From Streptomyces sp. NRRL S-1022 (GTDB taxonomy: Bacteria > Actinomycetota > Actinomycetes > Streptomycetales > Streptomycetaceae): a stretch of DNA of 64,000 bases. The translations under genes were made by a program, and so were the position numbers. How positions within the stretch are numbered: the first letter of the stretch is position 1; every line of letters begins with the position of its first letter. Shown here one piece after another: positions 17,929-26,166 of this stretch. The stretch covers positions 62,001 through 126,000 of the forward strand of contig NZ_JOIU01000019.1 in assembly GCF_000720135.1 (NCBI RefSeq), written 5' to 3'. Below the pieces are notes generated by a model. The model had not been told where the DNA came from, did not search any database, and worked only from the letters and a program-made list of their open reading frames with translations.

Positions 17929-19374
17929 TCAGAGCGCGAGACCGGTGAGGACCAGCACGCGCTCGTAGGTGTAGTCCTCCATCGCGAACCGGACGCCTTC
18001 GCGGCCCACGCCGGACTGCTTGGCGCCGCCGTACGGCATCTGGTCGGCGCGGTAGGACGGGACGTCGCCGATCACCACACCGCCGACCTCCAGGGCGCGG
18101 TGGGCACGGAAGGCGACCTGCAGGTCGTGGGTGAACACGCCCGCCTGGAGGCCGTACTTGGAGTCGTTGACGGCGGCGAACGCCTCGGCCTCGCCGTTCA
18201 CCTTCTGCACGGTGAGGACCGGCCCGAAGACCTCCTCGCGGGCGAGGGTGGTGTCCGCCGGTACGTCGGTGAGCACGGTCGGCGCGTAGGAGGCACCGTC
18301 CCGGTCACCGCCGGTGAGCAGGGTGGCGCCGGCCTCCACGGCCTCCTTGACCCAGGACTCGACGCGCTGGGCGGCGTCCTCGCTGACCAGCGGGCCGACG
18401 TCGGTCTTGTCGTCGGTGGGATCGCCGGTGACCTGGGCCTCGACGGCGGCGACGATGCGGGGCAGCAGGCGGTCGTAGACGGAGGCGTCCGCGATGACGC
18501 GCTGCACGGAGATGCAGGACTGGCCGCCCTGGTAGTTGGAGAAGGTCGCGATGCGGGTCGCGGCCCAGTCCAGGTCGGCGTCGGAGGCGAAGTCGCCGAG
18601 GACGACCGCGGCGCCGTTGCCGCCCAGCTCCAGCGTGCAGTGCTTGCGCGGCACCGAGTCCATGATCGCGTAGCCGACCTTCTCGGAACCCGTGAACGAG
18701 ATGACCGGCAGCCGCTCGTCCTGGACGAGGGCGGGCATCTTGTCGTTCGGCACCGGCAGGATGCTCCACGACCCGGCCGGCAGGTCGGTCTCGGCGAGCA
18801 GCTCGCCGAGGATCAGGCCGGACAGCGGGGTGGCCGGGGCCGGCTTCAGGATGATCGGGGCGCCGGCCGCGATCGCCGGGGCGACCTTGTGGGCGCACAG
18901 GTTCAGCGGGAAGTTGAACGGCGCGATGCCGAGCACGACACCCTTCGGGAAGCGGCGGGTGAGCGCGAGCCGACCCTGGCCGCCGGCGTCCGTGTCCAGC
19001 CGCTGGGCCTCGCCGCCGTTGAACCGGCGGGCCTCCTCGGCGGCGAACCGGAACACCGAGACGGCGCGGCCGACCTCGCCGCGGGCCCACTTGACCGGCT
19101 TGCCGTTCTCGCCGGAGATCAGCTGGGCGATCTCCTCGGTGCGCTCGGCCAGCCGCTTGCTGACGTGGTCGAGCGCGGCGGCGCGGACGTGCGCCGGGGT
19201 GGCGGCGAAGTCCTCGCGGACGGCGTACGCGGCGGCCACGGCCTCCTCGACCTGGGCGTCGGTCGGCACGCTGACCTTGCCGACGAGCCGGCCGTCCCAC
19301 GGGGAGGTGACGTCGAAGGTGTCCTCGCCGGTGACCTGGCGGCCGGCGAGCCAGAAGGCATGGGTGGAAGTCAT
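17929..19374 (-). CDS. aldehyde dehydrogenase (candidate succinate-semialdehyde dehydrogenase)
   Basis: A 481-residue NAD(P)-dependent aldehyde dehydrogenase. The cofactor region has GIAPFNFPLNLCAHKVAPAI (cut), ILKPAPATPLSG and SFTGSEKVG. The general base Glu is in CTLELGGNGAAVV and the catalytic Cys in NYQGGQSCISVQR. The start MTSTHAFW gives normal family length. It lies between the GH locus and a PucR-type regulator on the same strand, two genes from gabT. From memory the syntenic S. coelicolor gene has been discussed as a GABA-pathway enzyme; by sequence alone related aldehydes (lactaldehyde, glyceraldehyde 3-phosphate) remain possible. Confidence 0.9.
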   Translation of the reverse strand: MTSTHAFWLAGRQVTGEDTFDVTSPWDGRLVGKVSVPTDAQVEEAVAAAYAVREDFAATPAHVRAAALDHVSKRLAERTEEIAQLISGENGKPVKWARGEVGRAVSVFRFAAEEARRFNGGEAQRLDTDAGGQGRLALTRRFPKGVVLGIAPFNFPLNLCAHKVAPAIAAGAPIILKPAPATPLSGLILGELLAETDLPAGSWSILPVPNDKMPALVQDERLPVISFTGSEKVGYAIMDSVPRKHCTLELGGNGAAVVLGDFASDADLDWAATRIATFSNYQGGQSCISVQRVIADASVYDRLLPRIVAAVEAQVTGDPTDDKTDVGPLVSEDAAQRVESWVKEAVEAGATLLTGGDRDGASYAPTVLTDVPADTTLAREEVFGPVLTVQKVNGEAEAFAAVNDSKYGLQAGVFTHDLQVAFRAHRALEVGGVVIGDVPSYRADQMPYGGAKQSGVGREGVRFAMEDYTYERVLVLTGLAL

Positions 19375-19461
19375 GTACGAGTCCCGGCCCTTCCGCGTTG
19401 GGGGTGTGCTGCTTGCCTTGCGTGGTCCACGGTAGGACGGGGGCGGCCGGGGGTCGCTTGT

Positions 19462-19510
19462 CCGAGTCGTAGCAGTACACGGCCGCGGCACTACTGTTTG
19501 GACTACTCGG
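19462..19510. promoter_or_regulatory. nested dyads upstream of the aldehyde dehydrogenase
   Basis: CCGAGT (19462-19467) pairs with ACTCGG (19505-19510), and inside it CAGTA (19473-19477) pairs with TACTG (19492-19496). The site is about 90-135 bases before the aldehyde dehydrogenase start, next to the PucR-type regulator gene. Operator function is a guess from symmetry and position. Confidence 0.35.
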
Positions 19511-19544
19511 CTCGGACGGCCCGGCGCTGCGCACCGCTCGCGCA

Positions 19545-21122
19545 CTACTCCGTGGAGGTCGCCTTCAGCGCCAGCCACAGCTCCATCCGCACGTCCGGGT
19601 CGTCCAGGCTGCGCCCCAGGATCTCCTCCACGCGCCGCATCCGGTAGCGCAGGGTGTGCCGGTGGACCCCCAGGTCGGCCGCGGCGGCGTCCCACTGCCC
19701 GTGCCGGGACAGCCACGCGCGCAACGAGGCGACCAGGTCCCCGCGGCCCGTCGCGTCGTGCTCGTGCAGCGCGCGCAGCAGCCCGTCGGCGAACGCCTTC
19801 ACCGCGTCGTCGGCCAGCAGCGGCAGGACGGACCCGGCGGCCAGCTGCTCGTGCTCCACGAACACCCGGCCCCGCCGCCGCGCCACCGACAGCGCCTGCT
19901 CGGCCTGCTTGTACGCCGCTGCCGCCGCGATCGGCCCGGCGGGCGCGGACAGACCGACGACCGGCGCGTCCTCCTCCACCCGGCCCTGCTCGGCCACCGC
20001 GCGCTCGGCCTCCCGCGCCGCCGCGTACGCGGCGCACGCGGCCACCGCCGCGCCCTCGTCCGCGGCCAGCACCACCAGCCGCTCCCCCTCCGGCACCACC
20101 AGTACGGCCTCTCCGGCGCGCGCCGCGGCGGACTCCACGGCCTCCGCGAGTCCGCTCAGCGGTTCGCCCGCCGTACCCGACCCCGACTCGGCGACGATCA
20201 TCCGGAACGGGGCGTCCAGCAGCCCGCCGTACAGGTCCCCGGCGACCGCCCGGGCGTGGTCGGGCTCCCCGGCGAGCAGCATGCGCAGCACCGCCGTGCC
20301 GACGCGCTGTTCGGCCGCGTGCAGGGAGCGGGAGCGTTCGGTGGTGAGGGTCAGCAGGGCGATGGCGGAGTGGACGGCGTACCGCTCGGCGGTGCCGAGC
20401 GCGGCGGCCGTCCCCACGGCGAGCGCGGCGCGCGGGCGCCGGCCGGTGCCGAGGCTGTGCAGCTCCACCCGGTCCTCGTGCTCGGGGCCGCCGACGACGG
20501 AGGACGCGGGGGCGGGCCGCTCCCGCAGCCGCTCCACCTCGGTGGTGAGCCGGGCGGCGCGGCGGCCGGCCCACTCCGGGGCCGCGGCGACGACGGCACC
20601 CGAGGCGTCGTACAGCGCGGCCCAGCCGTCGACCTGGGCGGCGAGCACGGTGAGCACGCCCTCGGGGCCGGCGGTCAGCGCCTGCCTGGTCAGCTCGCGC
20701 TGGGCGGCGAAGCCCGCCGTGACCGCCCGGTACTGGTCGGCGGCGATCGCCGCGGAGACGGCCTTGCTGATGGCGAGGAAGGGGGTGCGGCGGGGGACCT
20801 CCAGCAGCGGCAGCCCCTCCTGCGCGCAGGCGTCGACCAGGGCCTCGGGGATCTCCTCGTAGTTCACCCCGACGGCGAAGCCGAGCCCGACCACCCCCGC
20901 GCCGACGAGCCGCCGCACGTACCGCCGCATGGCCTCCGGATCCTCCGCGTCCAGCTTGAGCGCGGTGATCAGGAGCAGCTCGCCGCCCTCCATGTAGGGC
21001 ACGGGGTCGGCCAGCTCGCTGACGTGCGCCCAGCGGACGGGCACGTCCAGGCGGTCCTCGCCCGCGCGCACGGTCAGCTTGAGCGCGGAGTGGTGGACGA
21101 GCGAGGTGAGAGTCGGAGGCAT
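19545..21122 (-). CDS. PucR-family transcriptional regulator
   Basis: A 525-residue regulator. The N-terminal PucR sensor domain (LTSLVHHSALKLTVRAGED, WAHVSELADPVPYMEGGELLL cut, about 1-125) is followed by a central GGDEF-like region. The C-terminal helix-turn-helix reads LRAWLSRHGQWDAAAADLGVHRHTLRYRMRRVEEILG in total (about 460-500). This family typically activates purine, amino-acid, GABA or proline catabolism genes. It sits just upstream of the aldehyde dehydrogenase on the same strand (170-base gap) and near gabT, so control of GABA/aldehyde use is a reasonable inference; in several bacteria the GABA regulator GabR-like activators of this family neighbour gabT. Confidence 0.9.
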   Translation of the reverse strand: MPPTLTSLVHHSALKLTVRAGEDRLDVPVRWAHVSELADPVPYMEGGELLLITALKLDAEDPEAMRRYVRRLVGAGVVGLGFAVGVNYEEIPEALVDACAQEGLPLLEVPRRTPFLAISKAVSAAIAADQYRAVTAGFAAQRELTRQALTAGPEGVLTVLAAQVDGWAALYDASGAVVAAAPEWAGRRAARLTTEVERLRERPAPASSVVGGPEHEDRVELHSLGTGRRPRAALAVGTAAALGTAERYAVHSAIALLTLTTERSRSLHAAEQRVGTAVLRMLLAGEPDHARAVAGDLYGGLLDAPFRMIVAESGSGTAGEPLSGLAEAVESAAARAGEAVLVVPEGERLVVLAADEGAAVAACAAYAAAREAERAVAEQGRVEEDAPVVGLSAPAGPIAAAAAYKQAEQALSVARRRGRVFVEHEQLAAGSVLPLLADDAVKAFADGLLRALHEHDATGRGDLVASLRAWLSRHGQWDAAAADLGVHRHTLRYRMRRVEEILGRSLDDPDVRMELWLALKATSTE

Positions 21123-21242
21123 GGGGCCTTCACGGTGAGGGAGATCCGTCGATCCCGGTGATCTCTGGCGGTGATCTTTTGGCCGTCGTGTATGAACGGC
21201 CCACCCCGATTCTGCCTCACCGTACGAGCCCGCGCCCGCCTC

Positions 21243-23390
21243 TCACCCCCGCAGGTCCACCAGCAACGGCGGCGCGTGCTCGCCCTGCACGGTGGTCAAC
21301 GACAACACGGCGTGCCCCGGCGGCACCCCGTGAGCCAACTCGGAAGCCGACCACCGCTCCCGCTCGACCTGCCGCACGGTGACGGCGCGCGCGGTGGGCG
21401 CCTGGCCGGTGATGACCCGGCGCAGCATGTGCACGGCCTTGCCGGCCGGGGTCTCGGCGATGATCTGCCGGTCGGTGACGTCCCGGGTCTCGGTCCACTC
21501 CTTGCCCCACACCTCGGCGAAGTCCTGTCCGTCCCAGGGGGTGAGCCCGGACAGCGCCATCCGGCAGCCGGTGGCACCGAGCAGCGGGCCGCGCAGCGGC
21601 CGGGGTACGTCGTCCAGTGTGCGCAGCGTGAGCACCGAGCCGGCGTTGGCGCTGCGCAGCCGCTGGATACCGCGCACGGCCTCCGGCGTGACGACCCCGG
21701 TGGCGTCGTCGAGCAGCAGGCAGGCGAAGAGCGACCGGTCCTCCCGCACCGTCACGGAGGCCGTGAACTGGGCGAGGACCAGCCGGGCCAGGATCCGGGA
21801 GGCGTCGGCGTGGCCGCGCTGGGGCAGGTCGATACGGACCCGCACCGGGTGGTCGAGGGCCCGCAGCGAGAACGGCCGGCTCTGCCCGGAGGTGTCGAAG
21901 AAGGCGGCGAAGGCGGGCCGGTCGAGCAGGGCGATCCGGTCGGCGAGGACCGTGCCGACATCGCCCGGGTGGGCCATCTGCCGCTCCCGGGCGTCGAGTT
22001 CCCTGAGCAGCGAGGCCTGCCCGGCGTCGGTCAGGCCCTTGCGCAGAGCGGCCAGCGGGCCGGGGGCGCCGTCGAGCAGCTGCCGCAGCTCCGGTACGGA
22101 GGGGAAACGGTCGTGGACGGCTCGGAAGGGGCCGAGCAACTGAGCCAGGACGGTGGTGGAGCGGCGGCTGTCGCTGCCGGGGTGCGGGTCGGCGAGGTCG
22201 CCGACGAGGGCCTCGGCGAGTATGGCGGCGGCCTCGTCGGGGTCGGTGGTGCCGCCGTACAGGTCGAGGTCGTACACGGAGTCGGGGTGGCCGACGCGGA
22301 CGACGACGTCGTAGGCCTCCCCCGGGCCGAGGCCGGTGCCCGCCGCGCCGACCACCACGACCGCCGCGCGGCCGGCCAGGGCGTGCAGGCACAGGGACTC
22401 GGCGAGCGGTCGGACCAGCGCGCCGGTCTTCCCCGAGCCGGCCGGGCCGACGGCGAGCAGCGAGGTGCCGAGCAGCTCGGGGCCGAGGGCGAGGCCGGCA
22501 CCGCGGTAGTGGTAGGGGTTGCGGGGGTCGTCGGCGGTGGTGCCGAGCCGGACCTGGCCGGTGAGCAGGTCGTGCCGGGCGTGCCGGGCGGGCAGGTCGC
22601 GGTCGCCGGAGGGGTGCGGGCAGGCGGCGGCGCCGTTCTGCAGTACGGCGCCGGTGAAGCCGGCCAGGGTGTGCCGGCCGGACCGTACGCTCTGCCAGGC
22701 CCGGCTGATCCGCGCGTGGTCCACGTCCCGCATCAGCCCGGCCTTCGCCTCGGCAGCCAGTCGCTCAGCAGCCTCATACGCCCCGGCCTGCCGCAGCTGC
22801 GGCCATTCGACGGGGTCCTGGTCGGGGGCGGGCTGGGGGGCTTCCGCGGGCACGGAGGGGCGCCAGGCGCTCGGCCCGTAGCGGCGCCAGACCTCCCCCC
22901 AGCGGCCGAGGCGGCCGACGACCAGAAGGATGGCGAGGGCGATGACGGAGTAGTACGAGTACCAGAGGATCGCGTTGCCGATGCGATCGTTGCCCTGACG
23001 CCAGGAGTCGGGCGTGAACAGCTCCAGGGGCAGCACCCACCAGGTGCCGAGGTAGCCGTTCCACAGCAGGGACCACACCAGCCAGCCCACGAGGAAGGCG
23101 ATCAGCGCACCGCTGATCAGCTGCCGCGTCGGGATCTGCTCGGGCTCCTGTGCGGGCCGGGGGCGGTGCCCGAGGCGCCACACACCCAGCGCGGCCTCCG
23201 GGCGGGGGGTCCGCAGCCAGGTGAGGAAGGGAGAGCCATCCGGTTTTGGCGGCGCGCCGGGCGGCGCCGAGGGCGCCGGCGGTGCGCCCGCCGGCATGGG
23301 CGGTACCGCCGCCCCCGCGGGTGGCGGTGTCGGGCGTGGTACAGGGTTCGTGTGCGTGCCGCGTGGGATCCGCGTGCTGTCGCTGTCCAT
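21243..23390 (-). CDS. membrane-anchored VirD4/FtsK-like ATP-binding protein
   Basis: A 715-residue protein of unknown role. A Pro/Ala-rich N-terminus (about 1-60) leads to two predicted transmembrane helices (LISGALIAFLVGWLVWSLLW and ILWYSYYSVIALAILLVVG). A long cytoplasmic part has a Walker A motif in AVGPAGSGKTGAL and a Walker B-like SLFACLLLDDAT. The layout recalls coupling ATPases of conjugation or type IV secretion, yet no other transfer gene is nearby. The start MDSDSTR (GGGGGC upstream) was preferred to an in-frame ATG at 23438 that lacks a ribosome site. It may be a chromosomal relative with a cell-envelope or DNA-handling job; this is uncertain. Confidence 0.8.
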   Translation of the reverse strand: MDSDSTRIPRGTHTNPVPRPTPPPAGAAVPPMPAGAPPAPSAPPGAPPKPDGSPFLTWLRTPRPEAALGVWRLGHRPRPAQEPEQIPTRQLISGALIAFLVGWLVWSLLWNGYLGTWWVLPLELFTPDSWRQGNDRIGNAILWYSYYSVIALAILLVVGRLGRWGEVWRRYGPSAWRPSVPAEAPQPAPDQDPVEWPQLRQAGAYEAAERLAAEAKAGLMRDVDHARISRAWQSVRSGRHTLAGFTGAVLQNGAAACPHPSGDRDLPARHARHDLLTGQVRLGTTADDPRNPYHYRGAGLALGPELLGTSLLAVGPAGSGKTGALVRPLAESLCLHALAGRAAVVVVGAAGTGLGPGEAYDVVVRVGHPDSVYDLDLYGGTTDPDEAAAILAEALVGDLADPHPGSDSRRSTTVLAQLLGPFRAVHDRFPSVPELRQLLDGAPGPLAALRKGLTDAGQASLLRELDARERQMAHPGDVGTVLADRIALLDRPAFAAFFDTSGQSRPFSLRALDHPVRVRIDLPQRGHADASRILARLVLAQFTASVTVREDRSLFACLLLDDATGVVTPEAVRGIQRLRSANAGSVLTLRTLDDVPRPLRGPLLGATGCRMALSGLTPWDGQDFAEVWGKEWTETRDVTDRQIIAETPAGKAVHMLRRVITGQAPTARAVTVRQVERERWSASELAHGVPPGHAVLSLTTVQGEHAPPLLVDLRG

Positions 23391-23520
23391 CGACCTTGCC
23401 CCCTGACCAGCGCGTCCGTCCGCCGTTCCGTCCGTCATCAGCGAGCCAATCTAACGCCCCCGCAAGGGGAGTTCACCGCTTACGTGGCCGTAAGGGGCCG
23501 GGCCCGCCCGGGTGGGCTAT

Positions 23521-23553
23521 GTCCACGGCGGACAACGGGAGCCGCGGACAACG
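23521..23553. promoter_or_regulatory. possible operator upstream of gabT
   Basis: GTCCACGGC (23521-23529) and GCCGCGGAC (23541-23549) form a dyad with one mismatch, and the ten-base direct repeat GCGGACAACG occurs at 23528 and 23544. The site lies 129-161 bases before the gabT start in the divergent region. It may bind a GABA- or amine-responsive regulator. Confidence 0.3.
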
Positions 23554-23681
23554 CCCACATGGAGCATGCCCACCCCCCGGAACCGGTCTTAGCCTGCGAG
23601 AAAAGAAGGTATGCGTCCGAAAACGCACCGCCCGGAACCGCCCGGGACCGCCCGGTACGCAAGATCATCAGGGAGCCCCCC

Positions 23682-25016
23682 ATGACCGCACTTCCGCAGG
23701 AGCGCCGCGTCGTCACCGCCATCCCCGGCCCGAAGTCGCAGGAGCTTCAGGCCCGCCGTACCGCCGTGGTCGCGCAGGGCGTGGGCTCCGTGCTGCCCGT
23801 GTTCACCGCGCGCGCGGGCGGCGGCATCATCGAGGACGTCGACGGCAACCGGCTCATCGACTTCGGCTCCGGTATCGCGGTGACGAGCGTCGGCGCCTCC
23901 GCCGAGGCCGTCGTGCGCCGGGCCTCCGCCCAGCTCGCCGACTTCACCCACACCTGTTTCATGGTCACCCCGTACGAGGGCTACGTGGAGGTCGCGGAGG
24001 CGCTGGCCGAGCTGACCCCGGGTGACCACGCCAAGAAGTCCGCGCTGTTCAACTCCGGCGCCGAGGCCGTCGAGAACGCCGTCAAGATCGCGCGTGCGTA
24101 CACCAAGCGGCAGGCCGTGGTCGTGTTCGACCACGGTTACCACGGCCGGACCAACCTCACCATGGCGCTGACGGCGAAGAACATGCCGTACAAGCACGGC
24201 TTCGGGCCGTTCGCGCCCGAGGTGTACCGCGTGCCCGTCGCGTACGCGTACCGCTGGCCGACCGGCCCGGAGAACGCCGGCCCGGAGGCCGCCGCGCAGG
24301 CCATCGACCAGATCACCAAGCAGGTCGGCCCGGACAACGTCGCCGCGATCATCATCGAGCCGGTCCTCGGCGAGGGCGGCTTCATCGAGCCGGCCAAGGG
24401 CTTCCTGCCGGAGATCGTGAAGTTCGCCAACGACAACGGCATCGTCTTCGTCGCCGACGAGATCCAGTCCGGCTTCTGCCGGACCGGGCAGTGGTTCGCC
24501 TGTGAGGACGAGGGCATCGTCCCGGACCTGATCACCACCGCCAAGGGCATCGCCGGCGGTCTGCCGCTCGCCGCCGTGACCGGCCGCGCCGAGATCATGG
24601 ACGCCGCGCACGCGGGCGGCCTCGGTGGTACGTACGGCGGCAACCCGGTCGCCTGCGCCGGTGCGCTCGGCGCCATCGAGACGATGAAGGAGCTGGACCT
24701 CAACGGCAAGGCCAAGCGCATCGAGGAGATCATGAAGGGTCGCCTCACCGCCATGGCCGAGAAGTTCGACGTCATCGGTGACGTGCGCGGACGCGGTGCC
24801 ATGATCGCGATCGAGCTGGTCAAGGACCGCGCCACCAAGGAGCCGAACCCGGAGGCCACCGCCGCGCTCGCCAAGGCCTGCCACGCCGAGGGTCTGCTGG
24901 TCCTCACCTGCGGCACCTACGGCAACGTGCTCCGCTTCCTGCCCCCGCTGGTCATCGGCGAGGACCTCCTGAACGAGGGCCTCGACATCATCGAGCAGGC
25001 CTTCGCGCGCATCTGA
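23682..25016 (+). CDS. gabT: 4-aminobutyrate aminotransferase
   Basis: A PLP-dependent class III aminotransferase of 444 residues that converts GABA and 2-oxoglutarate to succinate semialdehyde and glutamate. Visible features are LFNSGAEAVENAVKIARAYTKR, the AIIIEPVLGEGGFIEP stretch, FVADEIQSGFCRTG (Asp contacting the PLP ring nitrogen), and the Schiff-base Lys in LITTAKGIAGGLPLAAV. GTYGGNPVACAGALGAI near the end is also typical. The ATG follows GGGAGCCCCC. It is transcribed alone, divergent from the ATPase gene. It would link the polyamine clusters in this window to succinate through an aldehyde dehydrogenase. Confidence 0.95.
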   Translation: MTALPQERRVVTAIPGPKSQELQARRTAVVAQGVGSVLPVFTARAGGGIIEDVDGNRLIDFGSGIAVTSVGASAEAVVRRASAQLADFTHTCFMVTPYEGYVEVAEALAELTPGDHAKKSALFNSGAEAVENAVKIARAYTKRQAVVVFDHGYHGRTNLTMALTAKNMPYKHGFGPFAPEVYRVPVAYAYRWPTGPENAGPEAAAQAIDQITKQVGPDNVAAIIIEPVLGEGGFIEPAKGFLPEIVKFANDNGIVFVADEIQSGFCRTGQWFACEDEGIVPDLITTAKGIAGGLPLAAVTGRAEIMDAAHAGGLGGTYGGNPVACAGALGAIETMKELDLNGKAKRIEEIMKGRLTAMAEKFDVIGDVRGRGAMIAIELVKDRATKEPNPEATAALAKACHAEGLLVLTCGTYGNVLRFLPPLVIGEDLLNEGLDIIEQAFARI

Positions 25017-25401
25017 GCGGCGGGCCCCCGCGGCTGAGGGGCGCCTGCGGCAGGCCGTGTGAAGAAGGTGTGCGGGGTGGATGACGGGAGCCGATTCCGC
25101 CTGCCGAACCGCCCCGGCCTGCCGTAGGTTCTCTCCAGATGAGAGATACACCCGCTCACAGGGGACTGTGGGCGGACGCCGGGCCGGGGCCTCCCCAGCT
25201 TCGACCTGGTCGTGCCCTCGCGCACACAACCGGCGCCTGACGGCTCCGGGATCTCCTCACCGATCGGACGGTCGCCGCCCCAAACCCCCCGGGGCGAGCG
25301 ACGTTCCGGTCCGGACGGCCGCCTCGGAACCACCCCCCCCTGTTCCGGGGCGGCCGACCTCCTTCCCCGTATTCACGGGTACGTCTGCCAAGCTGGGCGC
25401 C
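25017..25401. other. 385-base intergenic region
   Basis: The region lies between gabT and the PAP2 gene, both on the plus strand. Apart from a short TCTCT/AGAGA dyad around 25130-25146, nothing was recognised. Reading frames across it lack family signals or a ribosome site. It presumably holds the gabT terminator and the PAP2 promoter. Confidence 0.5.
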
Positions 25402-26166
25402 GTGTCGACCGTAGTCCGCCGCGCCCCGCTCCTCGCCCTCCCGGCCGTCCTCCTCGCGCTGATCACCTGGCAGGTCGTGGCGCACGGCCCGCTGCTGCGC
25501 CTGGACGCCCGCCTGAGCCGGGCGCTGGTCCGTCCGGACCGGTTCGCCGAGCTGCTGTCCGACCTGGGGAACGTCCAGGTCGCCGTCCCGGTCCTGGCGC
25601 TGGTCCTCGTCCACCTCCTGTGGCGGGGCCGGGCCGCCGGGGCCGGGCGGTGGTGGCTGCCGCCGCTCGCCGCGGCCCTGCTGATGGCGCTGGTCCCGGC
25701 GATCGTCGTACCGCTGAAGGACTGGACCGCGCGCCCGGGGACACCGGTGATGCCCCCGGGCGTCGGCTACTTCCCGTCCGGTCACACGGCCACGGCGGCG
25801 GTCGCCTACGGCTCGGCGGCCCTGCTCCTGCTGCCCTGGCTCCGCTCCCCCGCGGCCCGCCGCTCGCTGGTGGCCGGCTGTGCGGTGCTGGTCCTCGGGG
25901 TGTCCTACGGACTGGTCCGGCACGGCTACCACTGGCCGCTGGACGTCGTGGCCAGCTGGTGCCTGTGCACCGTGCTGCTGGCCGCCCTGTCCCTGGTGCC
26001 GGGTGTCAGCCGAAGTAGCCGTCGAAGGTCTTCTGGAACTCCCAGTTCGCGAAACGGTCCCAGTTCACCGACCACGTCATCAGACCCCGCAGCGCAGGCC
26101 AGGTCTCGTGGGTGGCGTACGAGCCGCAGTTCGTCCTCTTCGTCAGGCAGTCCAGGGTCCGGGTGA
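25402..26166 (+). CDS. PAP2-family membrane phosphatase
   Basis: A 254-residue integral membrane phosphatase of the PAP2/phosphatidic-acid-phosphatase family, perhaps acting on lipid or undecaprenyl phosphates. Motifs in order are KDWTARPG (a variant first motif), YFPSGHTATAAVAYG (PSGH) and LVRHGYHWPLDVV (His and Asp of the third motif). At least five hydrophobic segments are visible. A GTG start is assumed; no strong ribosome site was found. The last 53 or so residues (after LSLVPGVS) turn into a Ser/Arg-rich tail because the frame runs 161 bases antisense through the chitinase 3' end. The natural stop may have been lost by deletion or frameshift. Confidence 0.85.
   Translation: MSTVVRRAPLLALPAVLLALITWQVVAHGPLLRLDARLSRALVRPDRFAELLSDLGNVQVAVPVLALVLVHLLWRGRAAGAGRWWLPPLAAALLMALVPAIVVPLKDWTARPGTPVMPPGVGYFPSGHTATAAVAYGSAALLLLPWLRSPAARRSLVAGCAVLVLGVSYGLVRHGYHWPLDVVASWCLCTVLLAALSLVPGVSRSSRRRSSGTPSSRNGPSSPTTSSDPAAQARSRGWRTSRSSSSSSGSPGSG

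Noticed and set aside
21171..23681. Upstream extension of the gabT reading frame
   Set aside because: It runs antisense to the ATPase gene; the conserved protein begins at the ATG 23682 with its own ribosome site.
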